Below the pieces are notes generated by a model. It made no database searches, had not been told where the DNA came from, and saw only the letters and a program-made list of their open reading frames with translations. Positions 1-9,387 of a stretch of 64,000 bases of DNA are shown piece after piece; positions within the stretch are counted from its first letter, which is position 1; every line of letters begins with the position of its first letter. The stretch spans positions 60,325 through 124,324 of the forward strand of contig JAAEZA010000003.1 in the NCBI GenBank assembly GCA_018223125.1. The letters are read 5' to 3'. Source of the stretch: Paracoccaceae bacterium (GTDB lineage Bacteria; Pseudomonadota; Alphaproteobacteria; Rhodobacterales; Rhodobacteraceae). The translations under genes were made by a program, and so were the position numbers.

Positions 1-247
1 CGGCCCGTTGGTTTGGCGGGGTTGCGATGATCACACCGTCGGTATTCGGGTCCGTTGCGATAGCATCAAGGCTGTCAAAAACAGGAAATCCGAACGCCTT
101 TTCCACTGCTTCTGCTTTTGCGCGCGTGCGATTGTAGACGCCAGAAACGGTAACGCGGCCTTTCAGCTCGGCTAAAGCGTCCAAATGGGGTTTCGTCGCC
201 ATGCCAAGGCCGATCACGGCAAGGCGGGCAATTGGTTTATCTGTCAT
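1..247 (-). CDS. Gfo/Idh/MocA family oxidoreductase, N-terminal part (runs off the window)
   Basis: The reverse strand encodes about 82 residues beginning MTDKPIARLAVIGLGMATKPHLDAL. The GLGMATKPH segment is the dinucleotide-binding GxGxxxxxH variant of this family, and VIIATPPNQ is the typical end of the fourth Rossmann strand. These enzymes are NAD(P)-dependent sugar or polyol dehydrogenases. The start lies 10 bases after the end of the TRAP permease gene and is the last visible member of the gntR-uxaC-dctP-dctQM operon. A role in oxidising or epimerising a sugar or uronate is therefore likely. The substrate cannot be told from the N-terminus alone, and the catalytic domain is outside the window. 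Confidence 0.85.
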   Translation of the reverse strand, partial: MTDKPIARLAVIGLGMATKPHLDALAELKGRVTVSGVYNRTRAKAEAVEKAFGFPVFDSLDAIATDPNTDGVIIATPPNQRA

Positions 248-257
248 ATCACGTTCC

Positions 258-2108
258 TTAAGGACCGAACCACTGGATCGGTAGCAGAGTAATTTGCGGG
301 ATCATCGTTACCAAAATCAACACGATCAGCAGCGCGCCGATAAAGGGAAGGATTGCCCGAAAGACCGAGGTTGAAGGTGCGCCGCCCACACGGGCTGTGG
401 TAAAGACAAGAACCCCCAAAGGCGGTGTCAGCGCGCCGATGACAAGGTTCATCACCATGATAATCCCGAATTGCAGCGGATCGACACCAGCGGCAATAAC
501 AACGGGTACAAGAATGGGCACCAGGATCACCATGGCGGCAATCATTTCAATGAACAGGCCCACAAAGATCAGGAACAGGTTGATCAGCAATAGCAGGAAG
601 AACTTGTTACCTGTCAGCGCCGCCAGCCATTCGGCAATCTTTTGTGGTGTTTGCTCGAACGTTAAAATCCATGCAAAGGGCGAGGCTGCGGCGATGATGA
701 CAGCAACAGCGACCGTGTCTTCGACCGCTTCGCGAAACGCCCCGGACAGGTTCGCAGCGGTCAGGCCCCGATAGATGACCGCACCGCAGAACAGCGCAAA
801 GACAAAGGCCATTGCGCCTGCTTCGGTGGCTGTGAAAATACCAAAGCGCACACCACCAACGATCATGACAGGCAGGCATAACGCAGGAGTTGCCAGCCAG
901 AAAGACCGCCAGCGCGTTGATCCGTTCGACCGTTCCTTGGTGCCGCCAAACCCTTTGCGCACCGAAATGATCCACGCCACAAAGGACAGCGCCAACGCAA
1001 CCATCAGGCCGGGTAAAATAGTGCCTACAAACAAGGCGCCCACAGATACGGACGCAAGGGCCGCATAGATGATCAACCCAAGACCGGGCGGGATCATATT
1101 CGCCAAGGTAGAGGATGCCGCCGTCAGTGCGCAGCTAAAACTACGGGTGTAGCCGTGTTTTTCCATTTCCGGCACCAACAGTTTCGCCGTGGCAGAGGCA
1201 TCCGCCGTAGACGACCCCGAAACACCCGCCAGCATGACGTTTGTAACGATATTGGCTTGCGCCAGACCGCCGCGAAAATGACCGACCAGATGATAGGCCA
1301 GATCCACAATCCGCACAGTGATCCCGCCTACATTCATCACCGCCGCGGCAAGAATAAAGAAAGGGATCGCCAGCAAGGTGAATGAATTCAAAGCACCCGA
1401 CATGTTTTGGGTGATTGTCACCAGCATCAAAGGCGGCAGCGGGGTCAGACCCGCAAATGATCCAATGACAAGCGCGTAAACGATTGGCACTTCTGCGAAG
1501 ATCAGAAACATGGTCACGATCATCAGGATCGTCGTGCTGCTGGCCTCTCCAAACAAGGCACCACCTGCTTCACGCAGGGCAAAATACCCCACAAGACCCG
1601 CGATCAAGGTTGCAGCACCGCTCCACCATGCAAACCCGCGAACAGGGGCGCTTAGGAATAACAGCCCGATTGCACCACCAACAGGAACCGCCATGAACAA
1701 GTAGCGCAGTGGCACACGTAATGCGGGCATGACCTGCATTGTGCGGTTCATAAAATCAATGCCGTGAACCACAAGGATGATACAGGCAATCACTGTCATC
1801 ACTTTCAGAAACAGCCCGTGGTACGCCTGGGTCTTAATCGACATTTTTGGAAGAAATAACGAAATTGCAATGTGTCGATCCCGAAAGCTGAGCACCGCCA
1901 TGCCAAGGAAAACCGCCCACACAAAACAGAATTGTGCGGCCTCTTCCGGCCAGGGCAGGGATGCGTTCAAAATATAGCGGCAGAACACCTGCAAAACGAC
2001 CACACAGGTTGCGCAAAGCATCAGTACAACGGCGATGGTTTCCAGCGTGCGATCAAGCATGCGATACAGGCGCGCTGGCGCGCTTCCTGTCGGGGTCACG
2101 TGGTCCAA
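258..2108 (-). CDS. dctQM: TRAP transporter fused permease (small DctQ plus large DctM)
   Basis: This single protein carries both membrane subunits of a TRAP transporter, which imports organic acids with sodium or proton symport. The first ~170 residues hold the four-helix DctQ part, with the signature FCRYILNASLPWPEEAAQF. From about residue 200 the multi-helix DctM part follows, including GVSGSSTADASATAKLLVPEM and IPPGLGLIIYAA, both typical of DctM. Fused QM proteins are a known subgroup. The start is uncertain: no ATG fits. TTG at 2108 sits 4 bases after an AGGAG, GTG at 2099 is 13 bases away, and a TTG at 2168 abuts the dctP stop. Length from 2108 is about 616 residues. Its operon neighbours uxaC and dctP suggest a hexuronate substrate, which is inference. 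Confidence 0.9.
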   Translation of the reverse strand: MDHVTPTGSAPARLYRMLDRTLETIAVVLMLCATCVVVLQVFCRYILNASLPWPEEAAQFCFVWAVFLGMAVLSFRDRHIAISLFLPKMSIKTQAYHGLFLKVMTVIACIILVVHGIDFMNRTMQVMPALRVPLRYLFMAVPVGGAIGLLFLSAPVRGFAWWSGAATLIAGLVGYFALREAGGALFGEASSTTILMIVTMFLIFAEVPIVYALVIGSFAGLTPLPPLMLVTITQNMSGALNSFTLLAIPFFILAAAVMNVGGITVRIVDLAYHLVGHFRGGLAQANIVTNVMLAGVSGSSTADASATAKLLVPEMEKHGYTRSFSCALTAASSTLANMIPPGLGLIIYAALASVSVGALFVGTILPGLMVALALSFVAWIISVRKGFGGTKERSNGSTRWRSFWLATPALCLPVMIVGGVRFGIFTATEAGAMAFVFALFCGAVIYRGLTAANLSGAFREAVEDTVAVAVIIAAASPFAWILTFEQTPQKIAEWLAALTGNKFFLLLLINLFLIFVGLFIEMIAAMVILVPILVPVVIAAGVDPLQFGIIMVMNLVIGALTPPLGVLVFTTARVGGAPSTSVFRAILPFIGALLIVLILVTMIPQITLLPIQWFGP

Positions 2109-2168
2109 AACTCTCTCCTCTTTGTTTTCTGCCCCGCAGATTGCGCTGCGGAACAGAAACAAAACCAA

Positions 2169-3194
2169 TTAACCAAGCGCGCGGATCTTTGCGATCATTG
2201 CGGCAGTTTCAGGGCTGGTCGCGCCGAATTCTTCAAAAAGACCGGCGGATTTTTCTTCCCATTTGGCTTTTTCAGCAGCGGGGAACGGATTCACGATACA
2301 GCCTTCGGCTTTCAGGTCTTCAAGGGCCTGATCCGCTCCTGCCCGATTGATGCTGCGTTGCTCTGCAAAGGCTTCTCGGGCAGAAGTCCGGCACAACTCT
2401 TGCAGATCGGCAGGCAGGCTATCCAGCCACGCAGCATTCATCCGGATCGCTTTGGGCAGGAACCAGTGATAGGTCGGCAGAACGTATTTTGCCTGTTCGT
2501 GCCATTTGAACCCAAGAATAGAAAAGTAGTCGGAATCCAGACCGTCGATAACACCGGTAGACAGGGCGGAATACTGTTCGGAATAGGGCAGCGGTGTCGG
2601 GTTTGCGCCAAGGGCTTTCCAGAAATCTACCCAGATGCGCACTTCGGGCACCCGTAGCTTGACCCCTTGCAGGCTTGCCAGATCGGTCACCGGAACTTTG
2701 GTCAGCAGGTGGCGGAAGCCGACTTCGCCATAAGCGATGAATTCGACGCCGGTTTTTTCCCGTGCGATCTGGCTGATTTCCTGCCCGATGTCGCCTTGCA
2801 GAACCGCATCAACGTGGGCTTCGTTTTTGTAGATAAAGCCGGGAGCGCCTGCTGTTGCGGCGATTTCAGGTGCGATGGCTTCTTCACTGTCAGGGCCTGC
2901 GGCGGTGACCTGAATTGTCCCGATGCGGCTCATTTCGAGAAGCTGTGCAAGGCCACCCAACTGACTGGCTGGGAAATGCTGCGCGTCAATGCGTCCTTCG
3001 CTGCGTTCGTTCAGCATGGTGGTCCATTTGTCGAACGCATTGGTAAACGGTGACCCGATGGCTTCGGAGTGGGCAATTTTACAGACGAATTTATCCTGTG
3101 CCCAAGCTGTGCGCATCAAAGCAGGCGTCGCCAGTGCCGCGGCCCCAAGCTGGAGCACGCTGCGGCGTGCGAAAGTGGTTCTCTTGGTTGTCAT
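2169..3194 (-). CDS. dctP: TRAP transporter substrate-binding protein DctP
   Basis: This is the periplasmic solute receptor that delivers substrate to the adjacent DctQM permease; about 341 residues. The start at 3194 is preceded by GGGAGAG and opens with MTTKRTTFARRSVLQLGAAALATP, a twin-arginine (Tat) type signal peptide ending near AWAQ. The mature part has the DctP arrangement, for example the conserved arginine region of VKLRVPEVRIWVDFWKALGANPTPLPYSE and the STGVIDGLDSDY segment. An in-frame extension upstream to 3356 has no ribosome binding site and looks spurious. It lies between uxaC and dctQM on the same strand, so the likely ligand is a hexuronate or related sugar acid. Specificity is inferred only from context. 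Confidence 0.92.
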   Translation of the reverse strand: MTTKRTTFARRSVLQLGAAALATPALMRTAWAQDKFVCKIAHSEAIGSPFTNAFDKWTTMLNERSEGRIDAQHFPASQLGGLAQLLEMSRIGTIQVTAAGPDSEEAIAPEIAATAGAPGFIYKNEAHVDAVLQGDIGQEISQIAREKTGVEFIAYGEVGFRHLLTKVPVTDLASLQGVKLRVPEVRIWVDFWKALGANPTPLPYSEQYSALSTGVIDGLDSDYFSILGFKWHEQAKYVLPTYHWFLPKAIRMNAAWLDSLPADLQELCRTSAREAFAEQRSINRAGADQALEDLKAEGCIVNPFPAAEKAKWEEKSAGLFEEFGATSPETAAMIAKIRALG

Positions 3195-3282
3195 GTCTCT
3201 CTCCCTTGGTTTTCTGCAAACCGGCATAAAATCCGGATCAGCAAGTTTTTGATCGTGCCAAAGCGCGACCACGATTAATCTT

Positions 3283-4683
3283 TCAAAGCTGGTAAGCCTG
3301 TTTCGCCAGCCCGTGAGCCAGCAATTCGGCAATCTCGAATGCCTCGGTTTCCTCAAGCCGATGGCTTACGATCATTTCGGCAAGCCAGCCGCTATCCACA
3401 CGCCGCGCCACGTCATGACGGGCCGGAATTGAACACAAAGCCCGCGTGTCGTCATTAAAGCCGACCGTGTTATAGATCCCCGCCGTTTCCATCGCCATTT
3501 CGCGAAAGCGGCGCATGCCCTCATAGCTGTCGTGAAACCACCACGGCGGGCCAAGCCGCAAACAGGGCCAGACCCCTGCCAAGGGGGCCAGCTCGCGGGA
3601 ATATGTGGTCTCGTCCAGCGTGAACAGGATCAGGGTCAAACGCGGGTCCAGTCCCACCGCATTCAGCAGGGGGCGCAGCGCCTCGGGGAAGCTGACAGGC
3701 ACGGGAATATCAAATCCGCGATCCGGCCCGTAATCCCGACGCACCGCGCTGGAATGGCCTCGCAACGACCCCGAATGAAGCTGCATCACAAGCCCGTCTT
3801 CAACCGACATCCGCGCCATTTCTGTCAGCATCTGTGCACGGAACAATTCACTGTCCCCTTGTGCCGCTTTGCCTGAGCGCACCCGTTCATAAAGCGCGCG
3901 CGCTTCCGCCAAGGGCAAATCTGCCGTGCGGGGTGTTGGGTGGCCGTGATCGGTGGCTGTTGCCCCAAGTGCGCGAAACGCAGCGCGACGGGACCGGTGG
4001 GCGTCCAAATAGCCCTCCCACGTGCGGGTATCACAACCTGAAACTTCGGCCAGACGTTCAAGATTGGCGCTGAAATCAGGGGTATCCGGATCAATCACTG
4101 CATCAGGACGATAGGTCGGAACAACGCGCCCCCGCCAGCCACTTTCGCGCGCCATGTGGTGGTAAGCCAGATCGTCCAAAGCACTGTCGGTTGTCGCAAT
4201 GGCTTCAATGCCAAAACGGTCATAAAGCGCGCGCGGGCGGGTATCGGGCTCGGGCAAACGTTCGGCAATGGCATCGTAAATGTCATTGGCGGTTTTCGGA
4301 CCCAGACGTCGGGTAACGCCAAACAGACGGGACAACGCATCATCCACCCACATCCGCGACGGTGTTCCCGCAAAAAGATAGTAGTGATCCGCAAAAGTTT
4401 GCCAGATTTTGCGGGGGTCTCTTTCGCAGTTCGCACCGATGCCAAGCGCTTCGAAGGGAATGCCCTGACTGGTCAACATCCGCGTAACATAATGGTCCGG
4501 GGTCACAAATAGGGCTGCGGGATCGGAAAACGCAGGGTTTTCGCCCCACCAGCGGGGATCCGTGTGGCCATGGGGGGAAATAATCGCCAGCCCTTTAACC
4601 GCCGTATACAGATCGCGCGCCAGTTTGCGGGTTGCCGGATCGGCGGGCAACAAACGATCGGGATGCAACAAGGCGCTGGTCAT
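3283..4683 (-). CDS. uxaC: glucuronate isomerase
   Basis: UxaC isomerises D-glucuronate to D-fructuronate (and galacturonate to tagaturonate), the first cytoplasmic step of hexuronate degradation. The protein has 466 residues, normal for the family. It contains the family's amidohydrolase-like metal region ISPHGHTDPRWW near residue 35, and the C-terminal GFNDDTRALCSIPARHDVARR region. The gene overlaps the upstream GntR gene by 4 bases (ATGA), so the two are translationally coupled. It is followed after 88 bases by the TRAP dctP. With uxuA and uxuB on the facing strand it completes the route from glucuronate to 2-keto-3-deoxygluconate. No 2-keto-3-deoxygluconate kinase or aldolase gene is present in the window. 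Confidence 0.96.
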   Translation of the reverse strand: MTSALLHPDRLLPADPATRKLARDLYTAVKGLAIISPHGHTDPRWWGENPAFSDPAALFVTPDHYVTRMLTSQGIPFEALGIGANCERDPRKIWQTFADHYYLFAGTPSRMWVDDALSRLFGVTRRLGPKTANDIYDAIAERLPEPDTRPRALYDRFGIEAIATTDSALDDLAYHHMARESGWRGRVVPTYRPDAVIDPDTPDFSANLERLAEVSGCDTRTWEGYLDAHRSRRAAFRALGATATDHGHPTPRTADLPLAEARALYERVRSGKAAQGDSELFRAQMLTEMARMSVEDGLVMQLHSGSLRGHSSAVRRDYGPDRGFDIPVPVSFPEALRPLLNAVGLDPRLTLILFTLDETTYSRELAPLAGVWPCLRLGPPWWFHDSYEGMRRFREMAMETAGIYNTVGFNDDTRALCSIPARHDVARRVDSGWLAEMIVSHRLEETEAFEIAELLAHGLAKQAYQL

Positions 4684-5396
4684 CTGGAAGGCTCCGAAAT
4701 GAAAAACGCAGGTTTGGCCGCAGCGACAACAGGAACATCATCCAGAATGCGGCGCAGATGCAGGCGCATTTTTTCTTCGGCGGCGCTGGCGTTTCCGGCT
4801 TTGATTGCATCGACGATCTGTGTGTGCTGCTCTACCAGAATACTTCGGGGGAACTGGCTGGCGCTAAGGTGGCGCACACGGTCCATCTGGCTTTTCAGCG
4901 GCTGAAGAAAATCCCAGCCTGCCCCCTGCCCTGCAATATCTGCAAGTTTGCGATGAAAGGCTTCGTCCAGATCAATAAACGGTTGGGGATTGTCGGTTTC
5001 AGCGGCATTCCTTTGCAAAGCGAGGATTTCATCCAGCTCGGCCAGCATCTGCGCATCCGCACGGGTGGCCACAGCGCGAACAATATCTGCTTCGACCGCT
5101 TCACGAATGAATTGCGCCGCCAGAACCGATGCCATGTCGATGCGACTGACAAAACTGCCCCTTTGGGGGCGTATGTCAATCAATCCGGCCTCGGAAAGCT
5201 TGATAAAAGCCTCGCGGACAGGCTGGCGGCTGATGTCGTAATAGGTCGCCACATCCACCTCGGACAAACGCGTTCCAGGCTCCAATTCTCCCTGGATAAT
5301 GCGCAACCGCAAACGGGCATAAAGCTGCGCCCCCACGGGTCCGCTAGCTTCAAGCCGGGCCTTTGCCTTGGAATGGACGTTGGAAGTCTCAGTCAT
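4680..5396 (-). CDS. GntR/FadR-family transcriptional regulator of the hexuronate genes
   Basis: The protein has 238 residues with an N-terminal winged helix (about residues 22-90; LSEVDVATYYDISRQPVREAF is the GntR recognition-helix region). A C-terminal FCD ligand-binding domain follows, with the metal-binding pattern D-E-A-F-H, E-Q-H and H-L-R-R. FadR-type members usually repress sugar-acid genes and are released by a pathway intermediate. The gene leads the uxaC operon, overlaps uxaC by 4 bases and is divergent from uxuA-uxuB. An inverted repeat in the shared 115-base intergenic region is a plausible operator. Regulation of both arms by fructuronate or a related uronate is inference from UxuR/ExuR practice. 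Confidence 0.9.
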   Translation of the reverse strand: MTETSNVHSKAKARLEASGPVGAQLYARLRLRIIQGELEPGTRLSEVDVATYYDISRQPVREAFIKLSEAGLIDIRPQRGSFVSRIDMASVLAAQFIREAVEADIVRAVATRADAQMLAELDEILALQRNAAETDNPQPFIDLDEAFHRKLADIAGQGAGWDFLQPLKSQMDRVRHLSASQFPRSILVEQHTQIVDAIKAGNASAAEEKMRLHLRRILDDVPVVAAAKPAFFISEPSR

Positions 5397-5443
5397 TTTT
5401 TCTCCTCGTCCCGATCTTGCAGGACAACTACCATACTAGTCAA

Positions 5444-5458
5444 CACAAAATAATTGTG
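5444..5458. promoter_or_regulatory. candidate operator between gntR-uxaC and uxuA-uxuB
   Basis: The sequence CACAAAATAATTGTG is an exact inverted repeat (CACAA, five-base AATAA centre, TTGTG). It lies 47 bases upstream of gntR and 53 bases upstream of uxuA. On the minus strand it directly precedes a TTGACT that could be a -35 box for the gntR-uxaC operon. GntR regulators commonly bind short palindromes in such divergent regions. The assignment rests on position and symmetry only. Confidence 0.45.
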
Positions 5459-5511
5459 CTATTCATTGGTTAAGCTTTGAATGGCACCCGCTGCAATCGG
5501 AAGGAATGCAT

Positions 5512-6729
5512 ATGAAACAGACTTGGCGTTGGTTTGGACCGGAAGACCGGGTTTCGGTCGACACTATGTTGCAGGCGGGGGTTGAAGGAGTCGTCTCGGC
5601 CTTGCACCACATCCCCACCGGCGCTGTCTGGACAGCCGAAGAAATTGCCAAACGCCAAAAGGAAATTGCAACCAGACCGGCGGGCGGCCCTTCGGGTTTG
5701 AAATGGGATGTGGTCGAAAGCCTGCCCGTGTCCGAAGACATCAAGCGGCAAACCGGCGACTGGCGTGACCATCTGGACGCATGGAAGAAATCACTCCAGA
5801 ATCTACACGCTGCGGGGCTTCGGGTGATCTGTTACAATTTCATGCCGGTTCTGGACTGGACCCGCACCGACCTTGCTTTCAAACTGCCCAATGGCGCCAC
5901 CTGTATGCGGTTCGAACTTCCGGTTTTTGCAGCTTTTGACATTCATATTCTGAAACGAAAAGGGGCTGCTGAAAGCTATCCCGACCATATCGCAACCGCA
6001 GCCGCTCAGGTTTTTGCAACCTTGCAGCCAGAGGACATCCAGAGCCTTGTGCGCAATGTTGTGTTCGGCTTGCCGGGGGCTGCCGAAAACTTTTCGCTCG
6101 AAGATCTGCGCTATCACTTGTCCGCCTATGCTGGTCTGGGCGCAGACGGGCTTCGCGCAAATCTGATTGATTTTCTGTCCGAGGTCGCCCCCGTGGCACA
6201 AGAACTGGGGATGCGCTTGTGTTGTCACCCCGACGATCCGCCAACCCCTTTGTTGGGTCTGCCGCGAATCATGTCCACGGAAACGGATTACAGGCAGGTT
6301 CTGGATGCGGTTGATCTGATGGCCAACGGCGTAACCCTGTGTTCAGGCTCTCTGGGTGCGCGACCGGATAACGACCTGCCTGGCATGATGGAACGTTTGG
6401 GCGATCGGGTGCATTTTCTGCATCTGCGCAATGTTAAGCGGGAAACCCCTGAAATCAGCGGCAGCTTTCACGAAGCGGCCCATCTTGAAGGTGACACTGA
6501 TATGGTGGCGTTGATTGCAGCGGTACTGGAACAGGAAGAACGCCGTCGGGCATCCGGCAGGGACGATGCGTCAATCCCGTTCCGACCCGATCACGGGCAG
6601 GATATTCTGGACGATCTGGGGCGGAATGCGCAACCGGGGTATCCTTCGATCGGACGGTTGAAAGGTCTGGCGGAATTGCGCGGCATCGTCACTGCGCTGT
6701 CCCACTCTGGGGTTCGGGACAGGATATGA
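5512..6729 (+). CDS. uxuA: mannonate dehydratase
   Basis: UxuA removes water from D-mannonate to give 2-keto-3-deoxygluconate. The product is about 405 residues, typical for the family, and begins MKQTWRWFGPEDRVS. The later ATG at 5512 is preferred over 5506 because AAGGA ends directly against the first ATG but lies 6 bases before the second. Conserved metal and active-site stretches are visible: CCHPDDPP, HFLHLRNV and the C-terminal PFRPDHGQDILDD. The gene overlaps uxuB by 4 bases, so they form one operon. It is transcribed away from gntR-uxaC. Confidence 0.97.
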   Translation: MKQTWRWFGPEDRVSVDTMLQAGVEGVVSALHHIPTGAVWTAEEIAKRQKEIATRPAGGPSGLKWDVVESLPVSEDIKRQTGDWRDHLDAWKKSLQNLHAAGLRVICYNFMPVLDWTRTDLAFKLPNGATCMRFELPVFAAFDIHILKRKGAAESYPDHIATAAAQVFATLQPEDIQSLVRNVVFGLPGAAENFSLEDLRYHLSAYAGLGADGLRANLIDFLSEVAPVAQELGMRLCCHPDDPPTPLLGLPRIMSTETDYRQVLDAVDLMANGVTLCSGSLGARPDNDLPGMMERLGDRVHFLHLRNVKRETPEISGSFHEAAHLEGDTDMVALIAAVLEQEERRRASGRDDASIPFRPDHGQDILDDLGRNAQPGYPSIGRLKGLAELRGIVTALSHSGVRDRI

Positions 6730-8195
6730 CTGTGAAGCGACTTTCCCGCATTGCGGATATTTCCGGCGCAGCCGTGCCGCCCCGCTATGACCCTGATGCA
6801 CATGGTTCTGGCATTGTACACCTTGGACTTGGGGCATTTCACAGGGCACATCAGGCCGCCATGACCGACGCAGCACTGGCCGGGTCCGGCGGCGACTGGC
6901 GCATTGTCGGTGTCAGCCTGCGCAATCGCGATGTTGTCGACGCGCTGGAACCGCAAAACGGCCTGTATACTTTGATCGAACGGGGTGAAACAGGTGTGTC
7001 GGGCCGTGTGATCGGCGCGATTTCACAGGTTATCGCCGCTGATCCGGCGGCAACCCTGAAAGCACTGTGTGATCCTGCGATCCGCATTGTTACGCTGACG
7101 GTAACGGAAAAAGGGTACGGGATTGACCGCGCTACGGGCCTTCCTGATCCACAAGACCCTGTTATTGCGGCGGATCTGGCCACCCCCGATGCGCCCAGAT
7201 CTGTCCTTGGTTTGTTACATGCTGCGCTGTCTTGCAGAAAATCCAACGGGGTGGCGCCGTTTACTGTTTTGTGTTGCGACAACCTGCCAAACAACGGGCA
7301 GTTTCTACAAAAAGGTCTTATCGGCTTTGCCCGCCTGCTGGAGTCCGGTCTGGCCGACTGGATCAGCAGGGACGTGGCTTTCCCTTCATGTATGGTGGAC
7401 CGTATCACCCCCGCCGCAAGGGCTGAAACACGAAAAGAGGCGCAACGCCTGACCGGATGTATCGACCTTGGTGCTGTTGAAACAGAAACTTTCACCCAAT
7501 GGGTCATAGAAGACCATTTCCCCGAAGGCCGCCCGGCGTGGGAACACGGCGGGGCGCTTTTTGTGCAGGATGTTGACAGCTATGAGCGGATGAAGCTGCG
7601 CATGTTGAACGGGGCCCATTCCATGCTGGCCTATTCCGGTTTTCTGGCTGGGCATCGTTACGTGCGCGATGTCATGGCTGATCCGGACCTTGCGCAACTG
7701 GTGCGCCGACATTTAACGGCGGCGGCCCGAACGCTGGACCCTCTGCCAGCGTTGAGTTTTGAAACCTATGCCAATGATCTCGTGGCGCGGTTCAACAACC
7801 CGTCCATTGCACATGAGACCTATCAGATCGCAATGGATGGCACGGAAAAACTGCCGCAACGGATCTTTGCCCCCGCGTTTGACGCCATTGAAAACGGATT
7901 TGATCTGCGCCCGTTCGCTTTCGCCACAGCGGTTTGGATGCGGCATTGCCTCGGGGTGACGGATGCAGGGGTTTCCTATGCCTTGCGCGACCCGCGTGAA
8001 GCGGAAATTGCCCGCGCTCTGAAAGGCATTCCCCGTGACGCAGGGCGGATTTCAACAGCCCTGCATGACGAATTTGCGTTTATTCCAAAGACGCTTGTCG
8101 AAAATTCTGCATGGCGCGACTGTGTTGCAGAGATCTTGACCACGGTCCTGAAACAAGGCGTTGCAAAGGCGATAGAACTGGAGGCCGCGCGCTGA
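6726..8195 (+). CDS. uxuB: fructuronate reductase (D-mannonate oxidoreductase)
   Basis: The enzyme reduces D-fructuronate to D-mannonate with NADH. The 489-residue protein belongs to the polyol (mannitol) dehydrogenase family. It has an N-terminal Rossmann segment GIVHLGLGAFHRAHQA and the family catalytic stretch KLRMLNGAHSMLAYSG, which contains the Lys and Asn-x-x-His residues expected to take part in catalysis. Its start overlaps the uxuA stop (ATGA). Substrate assignment to fructuronate rather than tagaturonate or mannitol rests on the pairing with uxuA and uxaC. Confidence 0.95.
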   Translation: MTVKRLSRIADISGAAVPPRYDPDAHGSGIVHLGLGAFHRAHQAAMTDAALAGSGGDWRIVGVSLRNRDVVDALEPQNGLYTLIERGETGVSGRVIGAISQVIAADPAATLKALCDPAIRIVTLTVTEKGYGIDRATGLPDPQDPVIAADLATPDAPRSVLGLLHAALSCRKSNGVAPFTVLCCDNLPNNGQFLQKGLIGFARLLESGLADWISRDVAFPSCMVDRITPAARAETRKEAQRLTGCIDLGAVETETFTQWVIEDHFPEGRPAWEHGGALFVQDVDSYERMKLRMLNGAHSMLAYSGFLAGHRYVRDVMADPDLAQLVRRHLTAAARTLDPLPALSFETYANDLVARFNNPSIAHETYQIAMDGTEKLPQRIFAPAFDAIENGFDLRPFAFATAVWMRHCLGVTDAGVSYALRDPREAEIARALKGIPRDAGRISTALHDEFAFIPKTLVENSAWRDCVAEILTTVLKQGVAKAIELEAAR

Positions 8196-8271
8196 CCCAA
8201 AACGATCTTAGGGGGGACACCTGACCAAACGAAGGGTTCTGTTGCGTTACCTGGACTTGGTGCAGCTTAGC

Positions 8272-8284
8272 CTGTGAATCACAG
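8272..8284. other. short perfect hairpin between convergent genes
   Basis: CTGTGA and TCACAG flank a single A, in the 98-base gap between the convergent uxuB and the Gfo/Idh/MocA gene. Outer bases TTAGC and GCTAA could extend the stem imperfectly. There is no clear T-run on either strand. It may act as a weak bidirectional terminator or a protein site, or be chance. Confidence 0.25.
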
Positions 8285-8293
8285 ATCACGCAG

Positions 8294-9316
8294 CTAAAGA
8301 GCTTGTTTCTGCCCCGTTTCTGCCGACAGGTAAATTGCATCGCGGGCGCGTATCACAGTCAGGTAATCCTGTGCAGTATTCACGAGTGTACCTCGCCCGG
8401 AAATGCCTTCAATAACATGCTTCTGAAATTCAAAAACACAGTCGCCACCGAAATTTTCATGCGTATTGGCCGGTCCAACACAGACAGCCGACCGGGCACC
8501 GAACGGGCGTTGCCAGACACTGCCGTCACCATAAAGCGATAGCGATGCTTTGGTGCCTTCGATCAAGGCCTCGCCCATCGTGCGCCGATGATTGTCGGCG
8601 GCGTGATCCAGAAGCCGGTTGCCATCCAGTAAAACGCGGACGTCTTCGGGATGATCAAGCAGCACAAATCCCGCGTCTTCGCCTGCAATTGCCGGGTTGA
8701 CCCTGCGCAGATCCGCATAAACATGGGTGGGATCTCCAAACAAAAAGCGGAACACATCAACCCAGTGAATCCCTGTTTCATGGATAAGCAGTTGTGGCAT
8801 TGTCTGGAAATAGGGTTGTCTGTCCATATAGGCGTCCGGCCCCTGTCCATCGCCCGGTCTTAAACGGAATGTGGCCTGTAACACAGTGCCAAGCCCGCCT
8901 TCGTCCAGAATGTTTCGCATCGTGCGATACCATGGCATGAAGCGAAAGTTTTCGTGAATGATCAATGTAACGTCCGCCGCATTGGCGGCCTGAGTAAGGG
9001 CCGTCGCTTCGGCTAGATCACGGCAAAACGGCTTTTGACAAATGATCGTTCTAACGCCGGCCTGCATGGCAGTGTGAATGGTTTCTACGTGCGCCTGCGG
9101 GGGCAGTATGACGTCCAATACATCGGGCGTTTCGGTTTCGATCATTGTGGCAAGGTCACTGTAAGCAGTGATTCCAGTCGACTGCGCGGCGGCAAGATCT
9201 TGATCGCACACACCGACAACGTCAGCCCCGTCAAGCCGCGCCCAACCATCACGATGAAATTGGCTGAAATACCCAGCACCAACGCAAGCAATGCGTAATG
9301 ATTTGTCGATACCCAT
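8294..9316 (-). CDS. Gfo/Idh/MocA family oxidoreductase
   Basis: This is a complete NAD(P)-dependent oxidoreductase of about 341 residues. The N-terminal Rossmann domain has LRIACVGAGYFSQFHRDGW. The family EKP motif appears as CQKPFCRDLAEA near residue 98, with the substrate-binding domain behind it. The start at 9316 is set by AGGAGGG seven bases upstream; a longer reading frame to 9394 lacks one. It is divergent from a second TRAP transporter operon, and the 137 bases between them hold a palindrome. Members oxidise sugars, inositols or sugar acids. Here the likely job is the first oxidation of whatever the neighbouring TRAP system imports; the substrate is unknown. Confidence 0.9.
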   Translation of the reverse strand: MGIDKSLRIACVGAGYFSQFHRDGWARLDGADVVGVCDQDLAAAQSTGITAYSDLATMIETETPDVLDVILPPQAHVETIHTAMQAGVRTIICQKPFCRDLAEATALTQAANAADVTLIIHENFRFMPWYRTMRNILDEGGLGTVLQATFRLRPGDGQGPDAYMDRQPYFQTMPQLLIHETGIHWVDVFRFLFGDPTHVYADLRRVNPAIAGEDAGFVLLDHPEDVRVLLDGNRLLDHAADNHRRTMGEALIEGTKASLSLYGDGSVWQRPFGARSAVCVGPANTHENFGGDCVFEFQKHVIEGISGRGTLVNTAQDYLTVIRARDAIYLSAETGQKQAL

Positions 9317-9387
9317 CTTACCCTCCTCTTTTTTGTCCTGTTCAGCTGACGTTCTTACAGCACCCGTCCGGTTGAAAAATAGGGCTG

